NCBI RefSeq assembly: GCF_023284045.1
Contig: NZ_JAKIKQ010000017.1
Span: 42,453-106,452, forward strand
Reading direction: 5' to 3'
Origin: Shewanella kaireitica
GTDB taxonomy: Bacteria; Pseudomonadota; Gammaproteobacteria; Enterobacterales; Shewanellaceae
Length of the DNA stretch: 64,000 bases
The translations under genes were made by a program, and so were the position numbers. Positions 54,328 through 62,438 of the stretch are shown here, one piece after another (the first letter of the stretch is position 1; every line of letters begins with the position of its first letter). The notes under the pieces were generated by a model. That model searched no databases. It was not told the DNA's origin and saw nothing but the letters and a program-made list of their open reading frames with translations.

Positions 54328-54603
54328 CTACTTCTCTGCAGCACCTTTCTCTTTCGAAATTTTTATATCGAAGTTATCTAGCAACAATAGTGTGTCTGCG
54401 ATTGCGGCTTTGAGTTTGCCTGCTGGTGGCGAGCTGAGTTTTTTAGCTTGTTTTAAAGATTCTCGCCGAGTGACAAATTCAAGCATGGTTTCGAGTTTTT
54501 CGGGGCAATCAATATCGAGAGGGGGGAGCTTTTTAGTTGAGGCATTATTATAAATTTCGAATTCACTTTTTAAGTGTTCTTGAGCTTCTCTGATTCTTTC
54601 CAT
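54328..54603 (-). CDS. Small hypothetical protein
   Basis: A 91-residue, soluble, mostly alpha-helical and charged protein that I do not recognise. It has no signal peptide or membrane segment; LKSEFEIYNNASTKK and KLETMLEFVTRRESLKQAKK look like helices, and it ends in a Lys/Glu tail. It converges with glmS and shares its terminator. The ribosome site before the ATG is weak, so it may not be a real gene, though the frame is clean and the ending at the terminator is natural. Confidence 0.5.
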   Translation of the reverse strand: MERIREAQEHLKSEFEIYNNASTKKLPPLDIDCPEKLETMLEFVTRRESLKQAKKLSSPPAGKLKAAIADTLLLLDNFDIKISKEKGAAEK

Positions 54604-54733
54604 ATAAGTTGTAACCCCTGTATATGATTTAACCCATAGTTCGAAGCTAACCGATTAACATAATTTAAACAAGTTAGCCTGTAAAAGTTAGCTCATTCGA
54701 GGGGGAGTATTACTAGTTAGTAATACTTTTATA

Positions 54734-54922
54734 CTATTTCTTTGTAAGTAGGCTAATACTGTAAGTATTTCTAAATTGGAATTTATTACCGGCGAGTATT
54801 AGCGCTTTGGCTTTTGGCAGATCTTCCAAAGCAAGGCCTTTAGACAGCAAAATAAGTAATGCTTGCGAGATATGTTTTGTTTCCGAAACATGGGATTTTG
54901 TATTGTAAAATTCGACCTGCAT
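54734..54922 (-). CDS. Small hypothetical protein
   Basis: A 62-residue protein of unknown function with AGGAC at good distance before the ATG, which supports translation. It has a helix-forming middle (ISQALLILLSKGLALEDLPKAKALILAG) and no recognisable motif. A 9-bp stem-loop (AGTATTACT/AGTAATACT, 54706-54727) lies just after the stop. The gap to the next small gene holds nothing else. Confidence 0.45.
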   Translation of the reverse strand: MQVEFYNTKSHVSETKHISQALLILLSKGLALEDLPKAKALILAGNKFQFRNTYSISLLTKK

Positions 54923-55090
54923 ATACGTCCTATAGACACAGTATTAATAGGCTACTTCTGGTTTTAGGTGCGAGTTGACGGAGTCAGCAAGCAGGTTGCT
55001 GAATTTACGCTATTGATTCTGTTTAGCAAGTATTTGCGCTTTATAGCGTTAAGTTGATCTGTTATGAGTGAGTATTTTGTTTTAGGAGAT

Positions 55091-55384
55091 TAGGGGCTGT
55101 TGAACTTTAGAGCTTAGTTTTTGTTCGGTTCTTTACCGTAAGGAATAATGCTTCTAGTACAAGGCTTGAGCGATAAAGCTTAGCTGGCTAAGTGAAAAGC
55201 TCATAACACATTCTAGTCATAAAAGAATAGAAGCATTGAATCGAACCCAAAGGGCCGCGTTTCTTGGCTATTTTTACTGTGTTGTAGACTATTTGTGGAG
55301 AATAACTAAACGGCATAGCCTCCGCCTTGTCAAAATAGCCAATAAACTGCGGCAAAAACAACCGTAAAAGATCAACAGCCCCTA
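55091..55384. mobile_element. MITE-like element, 294 bp, 18-bp terminal inverted repeats
   Basis: The left end TAGGGGCTGTTGAACTTT (55091-55108) matches the reverse complement of 55367-55384 (AAAGATCAACAGCCCCTA) at 17 of 18 positions. No transposase is encoded and no ORF of note lies inside. TA dinucleotides sit at both tips, compatible with a TA target duplication. The interior has an inverted-looking motif around AGGCTATGCC-type sequence (complement). It lies in the 506-base gap between the small ORF and pstB. Confidence 0.8.
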
Positions 55385-55428
55385 GTCACGCTCATACAGG
55401 GTATGGCGTGACTGTTGATAGTTACTGT

Positions 55429-56178
55429 CTATCCAAACTCACCACTAACATAACCTTGAGTTCGCTTGTCGATTGGTTGATTGAATATTTGACTGGTTTC
55501 GCCGTGTTCGACTAGTTCGCCCATCCAGAAGAAAGCGGTTTTATCTGAGATCCGCTTAGCTTGGTTCATCGAGTGAGTCACTATCACTATGGTGAACTTC
55601 TGTCGTAGCTCGTCCATGAGCTCCTCGATTTTATGAGTTGCAATTGGGTCAAGCGCGCTGGTGGGTTCATCCATCAAAATCACTTCTGGTTTCATGGCAA
55701 TAGTGCGGGCTATACACAGTCTTTGTTGTTGCCCACCAGATAAGCCTTGGCCTGGGGAGTCGAGTCTATCTTTAACTTCATCCCATAATGCAGCGCTACT
55801 TAGTGCTTCTTCGACTACATCATCTAATACTTTTTTGTCTTTCACTCCTTGAGCCTTGAGCCCAAAGGCCACATTTTCATAGATGCTCATTGGAAAAGGA
55901 TTGGGCTTTTGAAAGACCATCCCTACTCGCATTCTGAGTTGCTTAACGTCGACGTCTTGATAGATGTTGTCACCTTCAAACATCACGTCACCTTCTATCT
56001 TTACGCCAGCGACTAGGTCATTCATACGATTTAGGGTACGAAGCAGTGTTGATTTTCCGCAGCCTGATGGGCCAATTAATGCAGTAACTTGGCGTGATGG
56101 TATAGGCAGTGAGATATCTTTTAGCGCATGGTTATCGCCATAAAATAGGTTTAAGTTGTTCACTTCTAGCTTATTCAT
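55429..56178 (-). CDS. pstB: Phosphate ABC transporter ATP-binding protein PstB
   Basis: A 249-residue ABC ATPase. Walker A GPSGCGKST is at residues 36-44, the signature is LSGGQQQR and Walker B is VILMDEPTSALDP. PNPFPMSIYENV is specific for PstB. It powers high-affinity phosphate import with PstC, PstA and PstS. It is the last of four pst genes; phoU is not in this window, and no phoBR is seen either. Confidence 0.97.
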   Translation of the reverse strand: MNKLEVNNLNLFYGDNHALKDISLPIPSRQVTALIGPSGCGKSTLLRTLNRMNDLVAGVKIEGDVMFEGDNIYQDVDVKQLRMRVGMVFQKPNPFPMSIYENVAFGLKAQGVKDKKVLDDVVEEALSSAALWDEVKDRLDSPGQGLSGGQQQRLCIARTIAMKPEVILMDEPTSALDPIATHKIEELMDELRQKFTIVIVTHSMNQAKRISDKTAFFWMGELVEHGETSQIFNQPIDKRTQGYVSGEFG

Positions 56179-56190
56179 TGGGATAACCTT

Positions 56191-57048
56191 TTAATGTTTG
56201 TTCATGCGTGTAGCAATAAATTTGGTGGTCATGTTGAGTAGTAGTACCAATACAATCAGCACGGTTGCTGTTGCGTAGGCCTGGTCCCATTCATGTTGAG
56301 TAAATAGTTCTTGAGTTAGCTTATACAGATGAACGGTTAAGGTTCGGCCTGAATCGAGCACTGATTCTGGGATCTGAGTTACCATGCCTGCGGTTAAAAA
56401 GACTGGCGCGGACTCGCCAATCACTCGACCCGTGCTTAAGATTATTGAGGTGACAATGCCGGGCAAGGCGCTAGGTAAAATAAGGCGATATATCGTATAG
56501 ATTTTAGAGCTACCAAGGGCGTATCCACCTTCACGGTAACTCATTGGTACGGCCAGCAATGCTTCTTCGGTGGTACGAATAATTACCGGCAATATCAACA
56601 TTGCCAAAGTTAATGACCCTGAAAGGATTGAGAAGCCTAAGCCTAATGTAGTAACGAAGAACGTCATGCCAAATAGACCGTAAACAATCGAGGGGATCCC
56701 AGCGAGTGACTCGGTACAGAAGCGAATGGTTTTAACGACTTTGCTGCCAGGCGCTGCATATTCAGTTAAATATATGGCGGTCATAATGCCGATTGGGGCT
56801 GCAATGGCGAGTGACAATCCCACCATATAAACCGTAGAAACGATCATGGCCCAAATACCAGAAGCTTCACCTATGCGGGTGTATGCACCTGTAATGAACT
56901 CCCAACTAACGTGTGCTAAACCGTTACTTAAAATATGCCAAACAACCCAAAGCAAAAACATAATGGTGATGGCGGCAGCGCTCCAGATTGCTGCAAATAG
57001 CAGTTTGTCTTGTCGCTCTCTATTAAAAATGCGCTTTTCTTGAAGCAT
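56191..57048 (-). CDS. pstA: Phosphate ABC transporter permease PstA
   Basis: A 285-residue inner-membrane permease with about six helices. The conserved segments ESLAGIPSIVYGLFG and EEALLAVPMSYREGGYALGSSKIYTI (EAA loop contacting PstB) are clear. Its ATG overlaps the pstC stop by one base (TAATG), so translation is coupled. Confidence 0.97.
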   Translation of the reverse strand: MLQEKRIFNRERQDKLLFAAIWSAAAITIMFLLWVVWHILSNGLAHVSWEFITGAYTRIGEASGIWAMIVSTVYMVGLSLAIAAPIGIMTAIYLTEYAAPGSKVVKTIRFCTESLAGIPSIVYGLFGMTFFVTTLGLGFSILSGSLTLAMLILPVIIRTTEEALLAVPMSYREGGYALGSSKIYTIYRLILPSALPGIVTSIILSTGRVIGESAPVFLTAGMVTQIPESVLDSGRTLTVHLYKLTQELFTQHEWDQAYATATVLIVLVLLLNMTTKFIATRMNKH

Positions 57049-57956
57049 TAGTAGCTCCTCTTACGGTTTAGGTATAACAAGCTGGCGTTAAGTAACACGA
57101 TGAATACCAACAGCACTATGCCTGTTGAGTAGAGTGCGCTGGAGTGAATACCTGTGGCATAAGACATCTCCATTGCAATGTTGGCGGTTAATGTTCTAGC
57201 GGGTTCGAGTATGGAACCTGGCATTGCAGGTGCGTTTCCCATCACCATAATAATGGCCATGGTCTCTCCGATAGCACGGGCGATACCTAATGCTACTCCG
57301 GTAAATATGCCACTACGTGCAGCAGGAATAAGCACTTTAAATATGCTGTAGATATGCGATGCACCGAGTGCTAGTGCTCCTTCTTTATATACAGGAGGTA
57401 ATGCTCGTAATGAAGTTTCTGAAATGGTTATCACTGTTGGCAGAATCATTATTGCCAGTACGATAATCCCGGCGAGAATGGTGTTACCAGCAGGTATATT
57501 AAATAACGTTTCGATAGCCGGGACTATTATCACTAGACCGAAAAAACCATATACCACTGAAGGTATACCAGCCAATAGTTCGACTGCTGGGCGAACTATA
57601 TCTGCTAGCCATTTGGGTGCTAGCTCTGCTAAAAATACAGCGGTTAATATTGCGATAGGCACACCTATTACAACGGCGCCAGCTGTTGATATTAGGGTCG
57701 ATACTATCATCGGGAATATGCCGTAAAGAGCGGGTGGTAACCACTCTCGCCCTAGTACCAAGTTAACCACGCCAGCTTCTCTAAAAGCGGGTAGTCCTTC
57801 TTGGAATACAAACCACCCGATAGTGGTTACAGAGATTACACCTACCATGGCGCTGGCTAAGAAAAGCAGATGGAAGAACATCTCTTTCCAATCAAAGTTT
57901 TTTGCTGGGGCGAGTTGCATTCCTTGCGCTCGGGCTTTACTGGCTGTGTTCATCAT
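57048..57956 (-). CDS. pstC: Phosphate ABC transporter permease PstC
   Basis: A 302-residue permease. VELLAGIPSVVYGFFG and ETSLRALPPVYKEGALALGASHIYSIFKVL match the PstC family, and AIGETMAIIMVMGNAP is typical. Two adjacent ATG codons at 57956 and 57953 are possible starts. The gene is between pstS and pstA in the usual order. Confidence 0.97.
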   Translation of the reverse strand: MMNTASKARAQGMQLAPAKNFDWKEMFFHLLFLASAMVGVISVTTIGWFVFQEGLPAFREAGVVNLVLGREWLPPALYGIFPMIVSTLISTAGAVVIGVPIAILTAVFLAELAPKWLADIVRPAVELLAGIPSVVYGFFGLVIIVPAIETLFNIPAGNTILAGIIVLAIMILPTVITISETSLRALPPVYKEGALALGASHIYSIFKVLIPAARSGIFTGVALGIARAIGETMAIIMVMGNAPAMPGSILEPARTLTANIAMEMSYATGIHSSALYSTGIVLLVFIVLLNASLLYLNRKRSY

Positions 57957-58037
57957 TTTGTCTCGACATATTACGGCTGACGCTAAATGGAATAAACAAA
58001 GAGAAGCTTACGCCCCCCCTCCATTTATCATTGATGA

Positions 58038-58847
58038 TTATTGAACGCGGATATAACCTTCGCTTGCGACAATACCTTGGCCGTCAGCTGACATGATGTA
58101 TTCAATGAATTCTTGTGCAGTGCTTGGGGCATTTTTATCCATTAACACAATAAATGGACGTGCAATTTGGTAGTCGCCTGCAGCGATGTTGTCATCAGTT
58201 GCAGCAACACCATCAACATCGATTGCACGTAAGCTGCTATCTACACTACCGAGTGAGATATAGCCGATTGCAAAAGGGTTGTTAGCCACGATGGTTTTTA
58301 TCATTCCGTTGCCATTGCCGACTTGTGCGGTTGGAGTAATAGCCGTGACTTTGTGGCCGTTAATCGTACGCTGTAGTTTCATTATCTCTTCAAAAGCGCC
58401 GCGGGTACCGGAACCATTTTCACGGGTAACCACAACTATTGGGCGAGATTCTCCGCCAACTTCACTCCAGTTTTTAATTTCACCGCGATAGATCTTTGAT
58501 ATTTGCTCTTGGGTTAAGTTTTTAACTGGATTTGCATTGTTGACTGCTGCTGCAATACCATCTCTTGCGATAACGATCTCTTTGGTATCGCTGTTCAATT
58601 CGCTCTGTTTCACGTTACGAGATGACATGCCTATCATGCTGGTGCCATCTTTTGCTGCACGAATGCCAGCTGAAGAACCAGTGCTTTGCACTTCAACATT
58701 TTTGTTAGATACGTTTTGATAATTTTCTGCCAGTACTTCCATGACATGGGCAACAGAGGTTGAGCCTGATACTGTAACTGTACCCGCTAAAACCTGCGGT
58801 GATGCCATCAAACCTACAGCAGTTAATAAGCCAATAACTTTTTTCAT
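58038..58847 (-). CDS. pstS: Phosphate-binding protein PstS-type
   Basis: A 269-residue periplasmic phosphate receptor. The signal peptide is MKKVIGLLTAVGLMASPQVLA, and the mature protein begins GTVTVSGSTSVAHVM, with the SGSTSV phosphate loop. RENGSGTRGAFEE and NPFAIGYISLGSV are typical of the short PstS subtype. The ATG at 58847 has AGGAAAA upstream; a GTG one codon before is also in frame. A Pho box lies about 85 bases upstream. Confidence 0.94.
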   Translation of the reverse strand: MKKVIGLLTAVGLMASPQVLAGTVTVSGSTSVAHVMEVLAENYQNVSNKNVEVQSTGSSAGIRAAKDGTSMIGMSSRNVKQSELNSDTKEIVIARDGIAAAVNNANPVKNLTQEQISKIYRGEIKNWSEVGGESRPIVVVTRENGSGTRGAFEEIMKLQRTINGHKVTAITPTAQVGNGNGMIKTIVANNPFAIGYISLGSVDSSLRAIDVDGVAATDDNIAAGDYQIARPFIVLMDKNAPSTAQEFIEYIMSADGQGIVASEGYIRVQ

Positions 58848-58932
58848 CACTTTTCCTACTCTGTTTTAAGTTGTCTAAATACGAAACCAAATTAGTGCCT
58901 CACTGAAGGCGATTGCATTAAGACAGAGAAAT

Positions 58933-58950
58933 ATGACAGTTAAGTGACAG
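58933..58950 (-). promoter_or_regulatory. Pho box upstream of pstS
   Basis: On the minus strand CTGTCACTTAACTGTCAT is a perfect pair of CTGTCA repeats with 5-base spacing, the PhoB binding consensus. It should activate pstSCAB under phosphate limitation. The same 526-base gap (58848-59373) also contains the hairpin repeat at 59066-59114. Confidence 0.88.
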
Positions 58951-59065
58951 CTTTTTAGAGGTAACGCTGATGGCTGGTTGGTGAATATTGGCATTACTTG
59001 AGTAAAGTTGACGGGCTTTCTAAAATTAACAAAGTTTAAGACTAGATTTCTTAAATCACTTTTTA

Positions 59066-59114
59066 GGGCGGCATTTGCACCGCGGTAGTAGCTGACAGCG
59101 AAGTTTCGCAGCTA
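59066..59114. repeat. Hairpin-rich sequence, candidate interspersed repeat
   Basis: GCGGcatttgcaCCGC (59068-59083) and TAGCT...GCGAA/TTCGC...AGCTA (about 59089-59114) are two adjacent stem-loops. The first resembles the GGCATTTATGCCG hairpin of the 46805 array, so the two may be related Shewanella repeats (inference). Confidence 0.4.
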
Positions 59115-59373
59115 AATAGATGTGGGCCTTATTGGGGTTCATTTTTGTTTCAGCTTAAATTAATAATCTAATAGGCTTTTTGTAGTATATTCAGTGCTAA
59201 AGAATGTTTGATAAATTAATTATTAATCTTTTATGACAGTCACTTTTTGACTCTAGTTGGCTTGGTTTACTCTCTATCTTAGATATCAGCTATAGCAATA
59301 TAACTATACTAAGCTTCATAAGCGGTTTTCGCCCAGTAACACCACTTTTAAACTTTTTACTTAAGGAAATTTT

Positions 59374-60570
59374 ATGACCACTGAAATGATCATGATTGGT
59401 ATGTCTATTTTGATCGTGGTCGGAATATTGCTGCATCATCCCTCAAGAACCTTAGGTATTCCTTCGTTGCTTATTTTTATGGGAGTGGGCTTACTGTTAG
59501 GTAATGGAGAGTTTAACTTTGTTTACGATGATTTAGATAAAACGGCCTGGATAGGCGGTTTAGCGCTGAACATGATTGTGTTTGTTGGTGGTATCAATAC
59601 CTCAACAGACAAGATTAAGGTGGCCTATAAAGAGGGAGGCGTTTTAGCATCTTTTGGTGTGCTGTTTACCACTTTCTTTTTCGCGATAATCCTATATTGG
59701 TTATTGGATTTTGACTTCATCACCTGCCTGCTATTTGCTGCCATTGTGTCATCAACTGATGCTGCAGCGGTGTTCTCAATTCTTGAATCCAAGAAACTCA
59801 AGCTTAAAGAGCAAACTGATACCGTATTAGAGTTTGAATCGGCGACCAACGACCCGGTAGCGATGCTGTTGGTGATCTTTTTAACTGATATGGTGCTTTC
59901 TACCGGCAAAAGTGTAGTGGCATCTGAAATAGCGTTAGAGCTTGTGACTCAAATCGGTGTCGCTATGATAGTCGGCTTTGGTGTTGCTAAGGTGGCCGTT
60001 TGGTTATTGAACCGTATACACCTATCTGAGTTTGGCCTCATTCCGGTGTTTGTATTAGCGAGTTTTATTATTGCGACTTATGGTGCAGAAATTCTCGGAG
60101 GTAATATCCTATTGGCTTCATATGTTGCCGGTGTGGTGATAGGTAACGGGATTAAACGGGGGCAATTAGTTAATCTGCACTTCTTTAACAGTTTATCTTG
60201 GTTAGCGCAGGCGCTGATGTTTATTGTGCTGGGCTTACAGATCTTCCCTCAGTCGTTAGCGGGAGTATTTATGAGTTCCCTATTACCAGCTATTTTATTG
60301 ATACTGGTCGCTAGGCCTTTAGCTGTGCAGCTCTGTTATTTACCTTTTGTTAAAGCAAGCTGGAAAAAGCGCTTATTTATCTCATCAATTGGTTTAAAGG
60401 GCGCGACTCCTATTGTATTTGCACTGATCCCTGCAGCTGCAGGCGTTCCTGGAGCGCTTGATATCGTGCATATGGTGTTCTTTATCGTGCTGTTTTCTGT
60501 GTTTATCCAAGGAGGAGCTATTGCGCCGCTGGCTAATAAACTCGGCTTGAATAACGCTGATAAAGACTAA
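59374..60570 (+). CDS. CPA1-type potassium or sodium/proton antiporter
   Basis: A 398-residue inner-membrane protein with about twelve hydrophobic segments. It resembles the NhaP2/CvrA group of the CPA1 family: PSLLIFMGVGLLLGN, LNMIVFVGGINTS, AAIVSSTDAAAVFSIL (Asp in the ion path), LEFESATNDPVAMLLVIFL (a conserved ND pair). The C-terminal cytoplasmic TrkA-C domain of the long NhaP2 proteins is missing, so it is the short form. AAGGAAA precedes the ATG. It is probably a K+/H+ or Na+/H+ antiporter for pH or salt homeostasis; the ion is not certain. Confidence 0.87.
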   Translation: MTTEMIMIGMSILIVVGILLHHPSRTLGIPSLLIFMGVGLLLGNGEFNFVYDDLDKTAWIGGLALNMIVFVGGINTSTDKIKVAYKEGGVLASFGVLFTTFFFAIILYWLLDFDFITCLLFAAIVSSTDAAAVFSILESKKLKLKEQTDTVLEFESATNDPVAMLLVIFLTDMVLSTGKSVVASEIALELVTQIGVAMIVGFGVAKVAVWLLNRIHLSEFGLIPVFVLASFIIATYGAEILGGNILLASYVAGVVIGNGIKRGQLVNLHFFNSLSWLAQALMFIVLGLQIFPQSLAGVFMSSLLPAILLILVARPLAVQLCYLPFVKASWKKRLFISSIGLKGATPIVFALIPAAAGVPGALDIVHMVFFIVLFSVFIQGGAIAPLANKLGLNNADKD

Positions 60571-60585
60571 ATGTGTATAAATTAG

Positions 60586-60783
60586 TTATACCGCAGCGTT
60601 TTGCAGGGCATTTTTAGACTCAATGCCTTTCCATACTTTTTCATGGAAATAGAAAACAACAGTGTTCACAGCTGGCTCAATCAAAGCAACTGCGCCACCT
60701 ATAACAATACTACCGGTTAATAGATAAGTAATCGTGAATGCAACGCTAAAGTGAAGAATCGCAAAAGTCATGGTCTTAGTCAT
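60586..60783 (-). CDS. DUF2061 family small membrane protein
   Basis: A 65-residue protein matching DUF2061: KTMTFAILHFSVAFTITYLLTGS and GGAVALIEPAVNTVVFYFHEKVW. It has two hydrophobic segments and is expected in the inner membrane. AGGAG precedes the ATG. A strong Fur box lies 30 bases upstream, which suggests that this protein of unknown function is iron-regulated. It is convergent with the antiporter gene. Confidence 0.85.
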   Translation of the reverse strand: MTKTMTFAILHFSVAFTITYLLTGSIVIGGAVALIEPAVNTVVFYFHEKVWKGIESKNALQNAAV

Positions 60784-60812
60784 AATGGTGCTCCTTTAAA
60801 AGTTACCAAGAT

Positions 60813-60831
60813 GATAACGATTATCATTTGC
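60813..60831 (-). promoter_or_regulatory. Fur box upstream of the DUF2061 gene
   Basis: GATAACGATTATCATTTGC matches the Fur consensus GATAATGATAATCATTATC at about 15 of 19 positions. It lies 30 bases before the start codon at 60783. Confidence 0.82.
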
Positions 60832-60896
60832 GTTTTAAAGGGGCTTGTATAGATAAGTTTGATTGGTATATTCGATTGGAAAGATAAATTGGTTAT

Positions 60897-60931
60897 AAAC
60901 CCATCAATAAAATTAATGTATTGATGGGTTT
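60897..60931 (-). terminator. Terminator-like hairpin after menB
   Basis: On the minus strand AAACCCATCAATA pairs with TATTGATGGGTTT across a short A/T-rich loop. Only three T follow (TTTATAACC), so termination may be partial. It lies about 34 bases after the menB stop. Confidence 0.6.
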
Positions 60932-60964
60932 ACGCGTATTCTAATTAGCGACTAATTCTGTAAA

Positions 60965-61867
60965 TTAGTAGTGCCACGGAAAAGATGAAAAGTCCTGCTC
61001 ACGCTTTTCTAAGAATGCATCACGCCCCTCTTGTGCTTCAGGGGTGCCATAGGCTAAACGAGTAGCTTCACCCGCAAACAGTTGTTGACCAACTAAACCA
61101 TCGTCAGGCAGGTTAAAACCGTATTTAAGCATGCGCATCGCTGTTGGTGACTTAGAGTTGATCTCTTTTGCCCAGTTTAACGCTTCAGTTTCAAGATCTG
61201 CATGCGGAATTGCGCGGTTAACCATTCCCATATCAAAGGCTTCTTCAGCGGTGTAATTAAAGCCCAAGAAGAAGATTTCTCGCGCGCGCTTTTGGCCTAT
61301 CATTTTGGCTAAATAGGCGCTGCCGTAGCCAGAGTCAAAGCTGCCAACATCTGGATCGGTTTGCTTGAATACTGCATGCTCTTTTGATGCTAAGGTGAGG
61401 TCACAAACTACGTGTAAGCTATGGCCCCCACCAACTGCCCAGCCAGGTACAACCGCAATGACTACTTTTGGCATAAAGCGGATTAAGCGCTGCACCTCCA
61501 GAATATGCAAACGGCCCATACGAGCAACGTCAGCGGTACCCTCTTCAGCACCTTCGTACTTGTAACCGTCTTTGCCACGGATCCGCTGATCGCCGCCAGC
61601 GCAGAAGGAGTGTTGTCCTTTTGCTGATGGGCCATTACCAGTAATCAATACGCAACCAACATCTGACCATTGGCGAGCATGGTCTAGTGCTGTATAGAGC
61701 TCATCGACAGTTTTTGGACGGAATGAGTTTAAGCAGTCTGGTCGGTTTATCGCAACGCGAACTGTTCCCTGATCTTTAGCTCTGTGGTAGGTAATATCTT
61801 CGAAATTAAATCCAGGAACAACATCCCATAATGTAGGGTCAAAAATGTCAGATACTTTATCAGTCAT
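60965..61867 (-). CDS. menB: 1,4-dihydroxy-2-naphthoyl-CoA synthase
   Basis: A 300-residue crotonase-fold enzyme that closes the naphthalene ring in menaquinone biosynthesis. Family marks are YHRAKDQGTVRVAINRPDCLNSFRPKTV, CAGGDQRIRGKDGYKY (oxyanion and substrate loop), VPGWAVGGGHSLHVVCDLTLAS and the YGTPEAQEGRDAFLEKREQDFSSFPWHY end. Menaquinone is central to anaerobic respiration in Shewanella. No other men gene adjoins it. A stem-loop lies in its 5' region (61928-61972). Confidence 0.97.
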   Translation of the reverse strand: MTDKVSDIFDPTLWDVVPGFNFEDITYHRAKDQGTVRVAINRPDCLNSFRPKTVDELYTALDHARQWSDVGCVLITGNGPSAKGQHSFCAGGDQRIRGKDGYKYEGAEEGTADVARMGRLHILEVQRLIRFMPKVVIAVVPGWAVGGGHSLHVVCDLTLASKEHAVFKQTDPDVGSFDSGYGSAYLAKMIGQKRAREIFFLGFNYTAEEAFDMGMVNRAIPHADLETEALNWAKEINSKSPTAMRMLKYGFNLPDDGLVGQQLFAGEATRLAYGTPEAQEGRDAFLEKREQDFSSFPWHY

Positions 61868-61927
61868 GAGCGGCTAGCCTTTTCATTTCGTTGAATAACA
61901 ATAATGGGTAAAGGCTAGGCGGAATCA

Positions 61928-61972
61928 GATCTCAGGTCAATTAGATTAGTCACTAATCCGTGAGCTGAGATC
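61928..61972. repeat. Nested inverted repeat upstream of menB
   Basis: GATCTCAG (61928-61935) pairs with CTGAGATC (61965-61972), and inside GATTAG/CTAATC (61944-61958) forms a second stem. It lies between the divergently... rather, between the menB start and the end of the 61997 gene on the same strand, and could be that gene's terminator (no T-run) or a menB regulatory element. Confidence 0.45.
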
Positions 61973-61996
61973 GACCATAATGCAATAAGAATGCAT

Positions 61997-62350
61997 TTAG
62001 TTCAGCTTGTCACATATATAGGTTTGGTTTTCTTTACTAAAGTTACTGTGCTTATCTGCACCATTACCACAGTAATGCTGCTTGAAATCATCCAACTTAG
62101 CTTGTGACTGAGTAATAACATTAAGCGCTTGTTTTTCTGTAGCGGATAACCTATCTGCGATGTCTGTTTTTAGTAGATCAACCTTAGCGTCAATGCGCTG
62201 TAATTGCGTTCCTGTCATGCTATCAAGCTTATCTTCAGCTTGTTGATAAATAGCTTGAACTTCGGCAACAGGTTCATCCAATGTATCTGTTTCGGTATAG
62301 AGGTAGTAAAGAATACCGCCAATTAGTGCCAACAAAATCCAGCCTTTCAT
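61997..62350 (-). CDS. Small anchored coiled-coil-like hypothetical protein
   Basis: A 117-residue protein I do not recognise. It begins with one membrane segment (GWILLALIGGILYYLY) and continues with a helix-rich charged region (EVQAIYQQAEDKLDSMTGTQLQRIDAKVDLLKTDIADRLS) that may form a coiled coil. Two cysteines occur near the end (HYCGNG and YICDKLN). AGGAC precedes the ATG; a TTG one codon earlier is also in frame. It is upstream of menB on the same strand and divergent from ccoG. Confidence 0.72.
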   Translation of the reverse strand: MKGWILLALIGGILYYLYTETDTLDEPVAEVQAIYQQAEDKLDSMTGTQLQRIDAKVDLLKTDIADRLSATEKQALNVITQSQAKLDDFKQHYCGNGADKHSNFSKENQTYICDKLN

Positions 62351-62438
62351 CAATTAGTCCTATATAGGTGAATAACTTGTAGTATAAGCGTTATAATAAG
62401 CTAGTTTTCTAGCAATATTAAAGCTGTAAGGCTACAAA

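Noticed and set aside
58613..58628. TGTTTCACGTTACGAG in pstS as a parS half-site
   Set aside because: The left half fits, but the right half does not match, so ParB binding is not expected.
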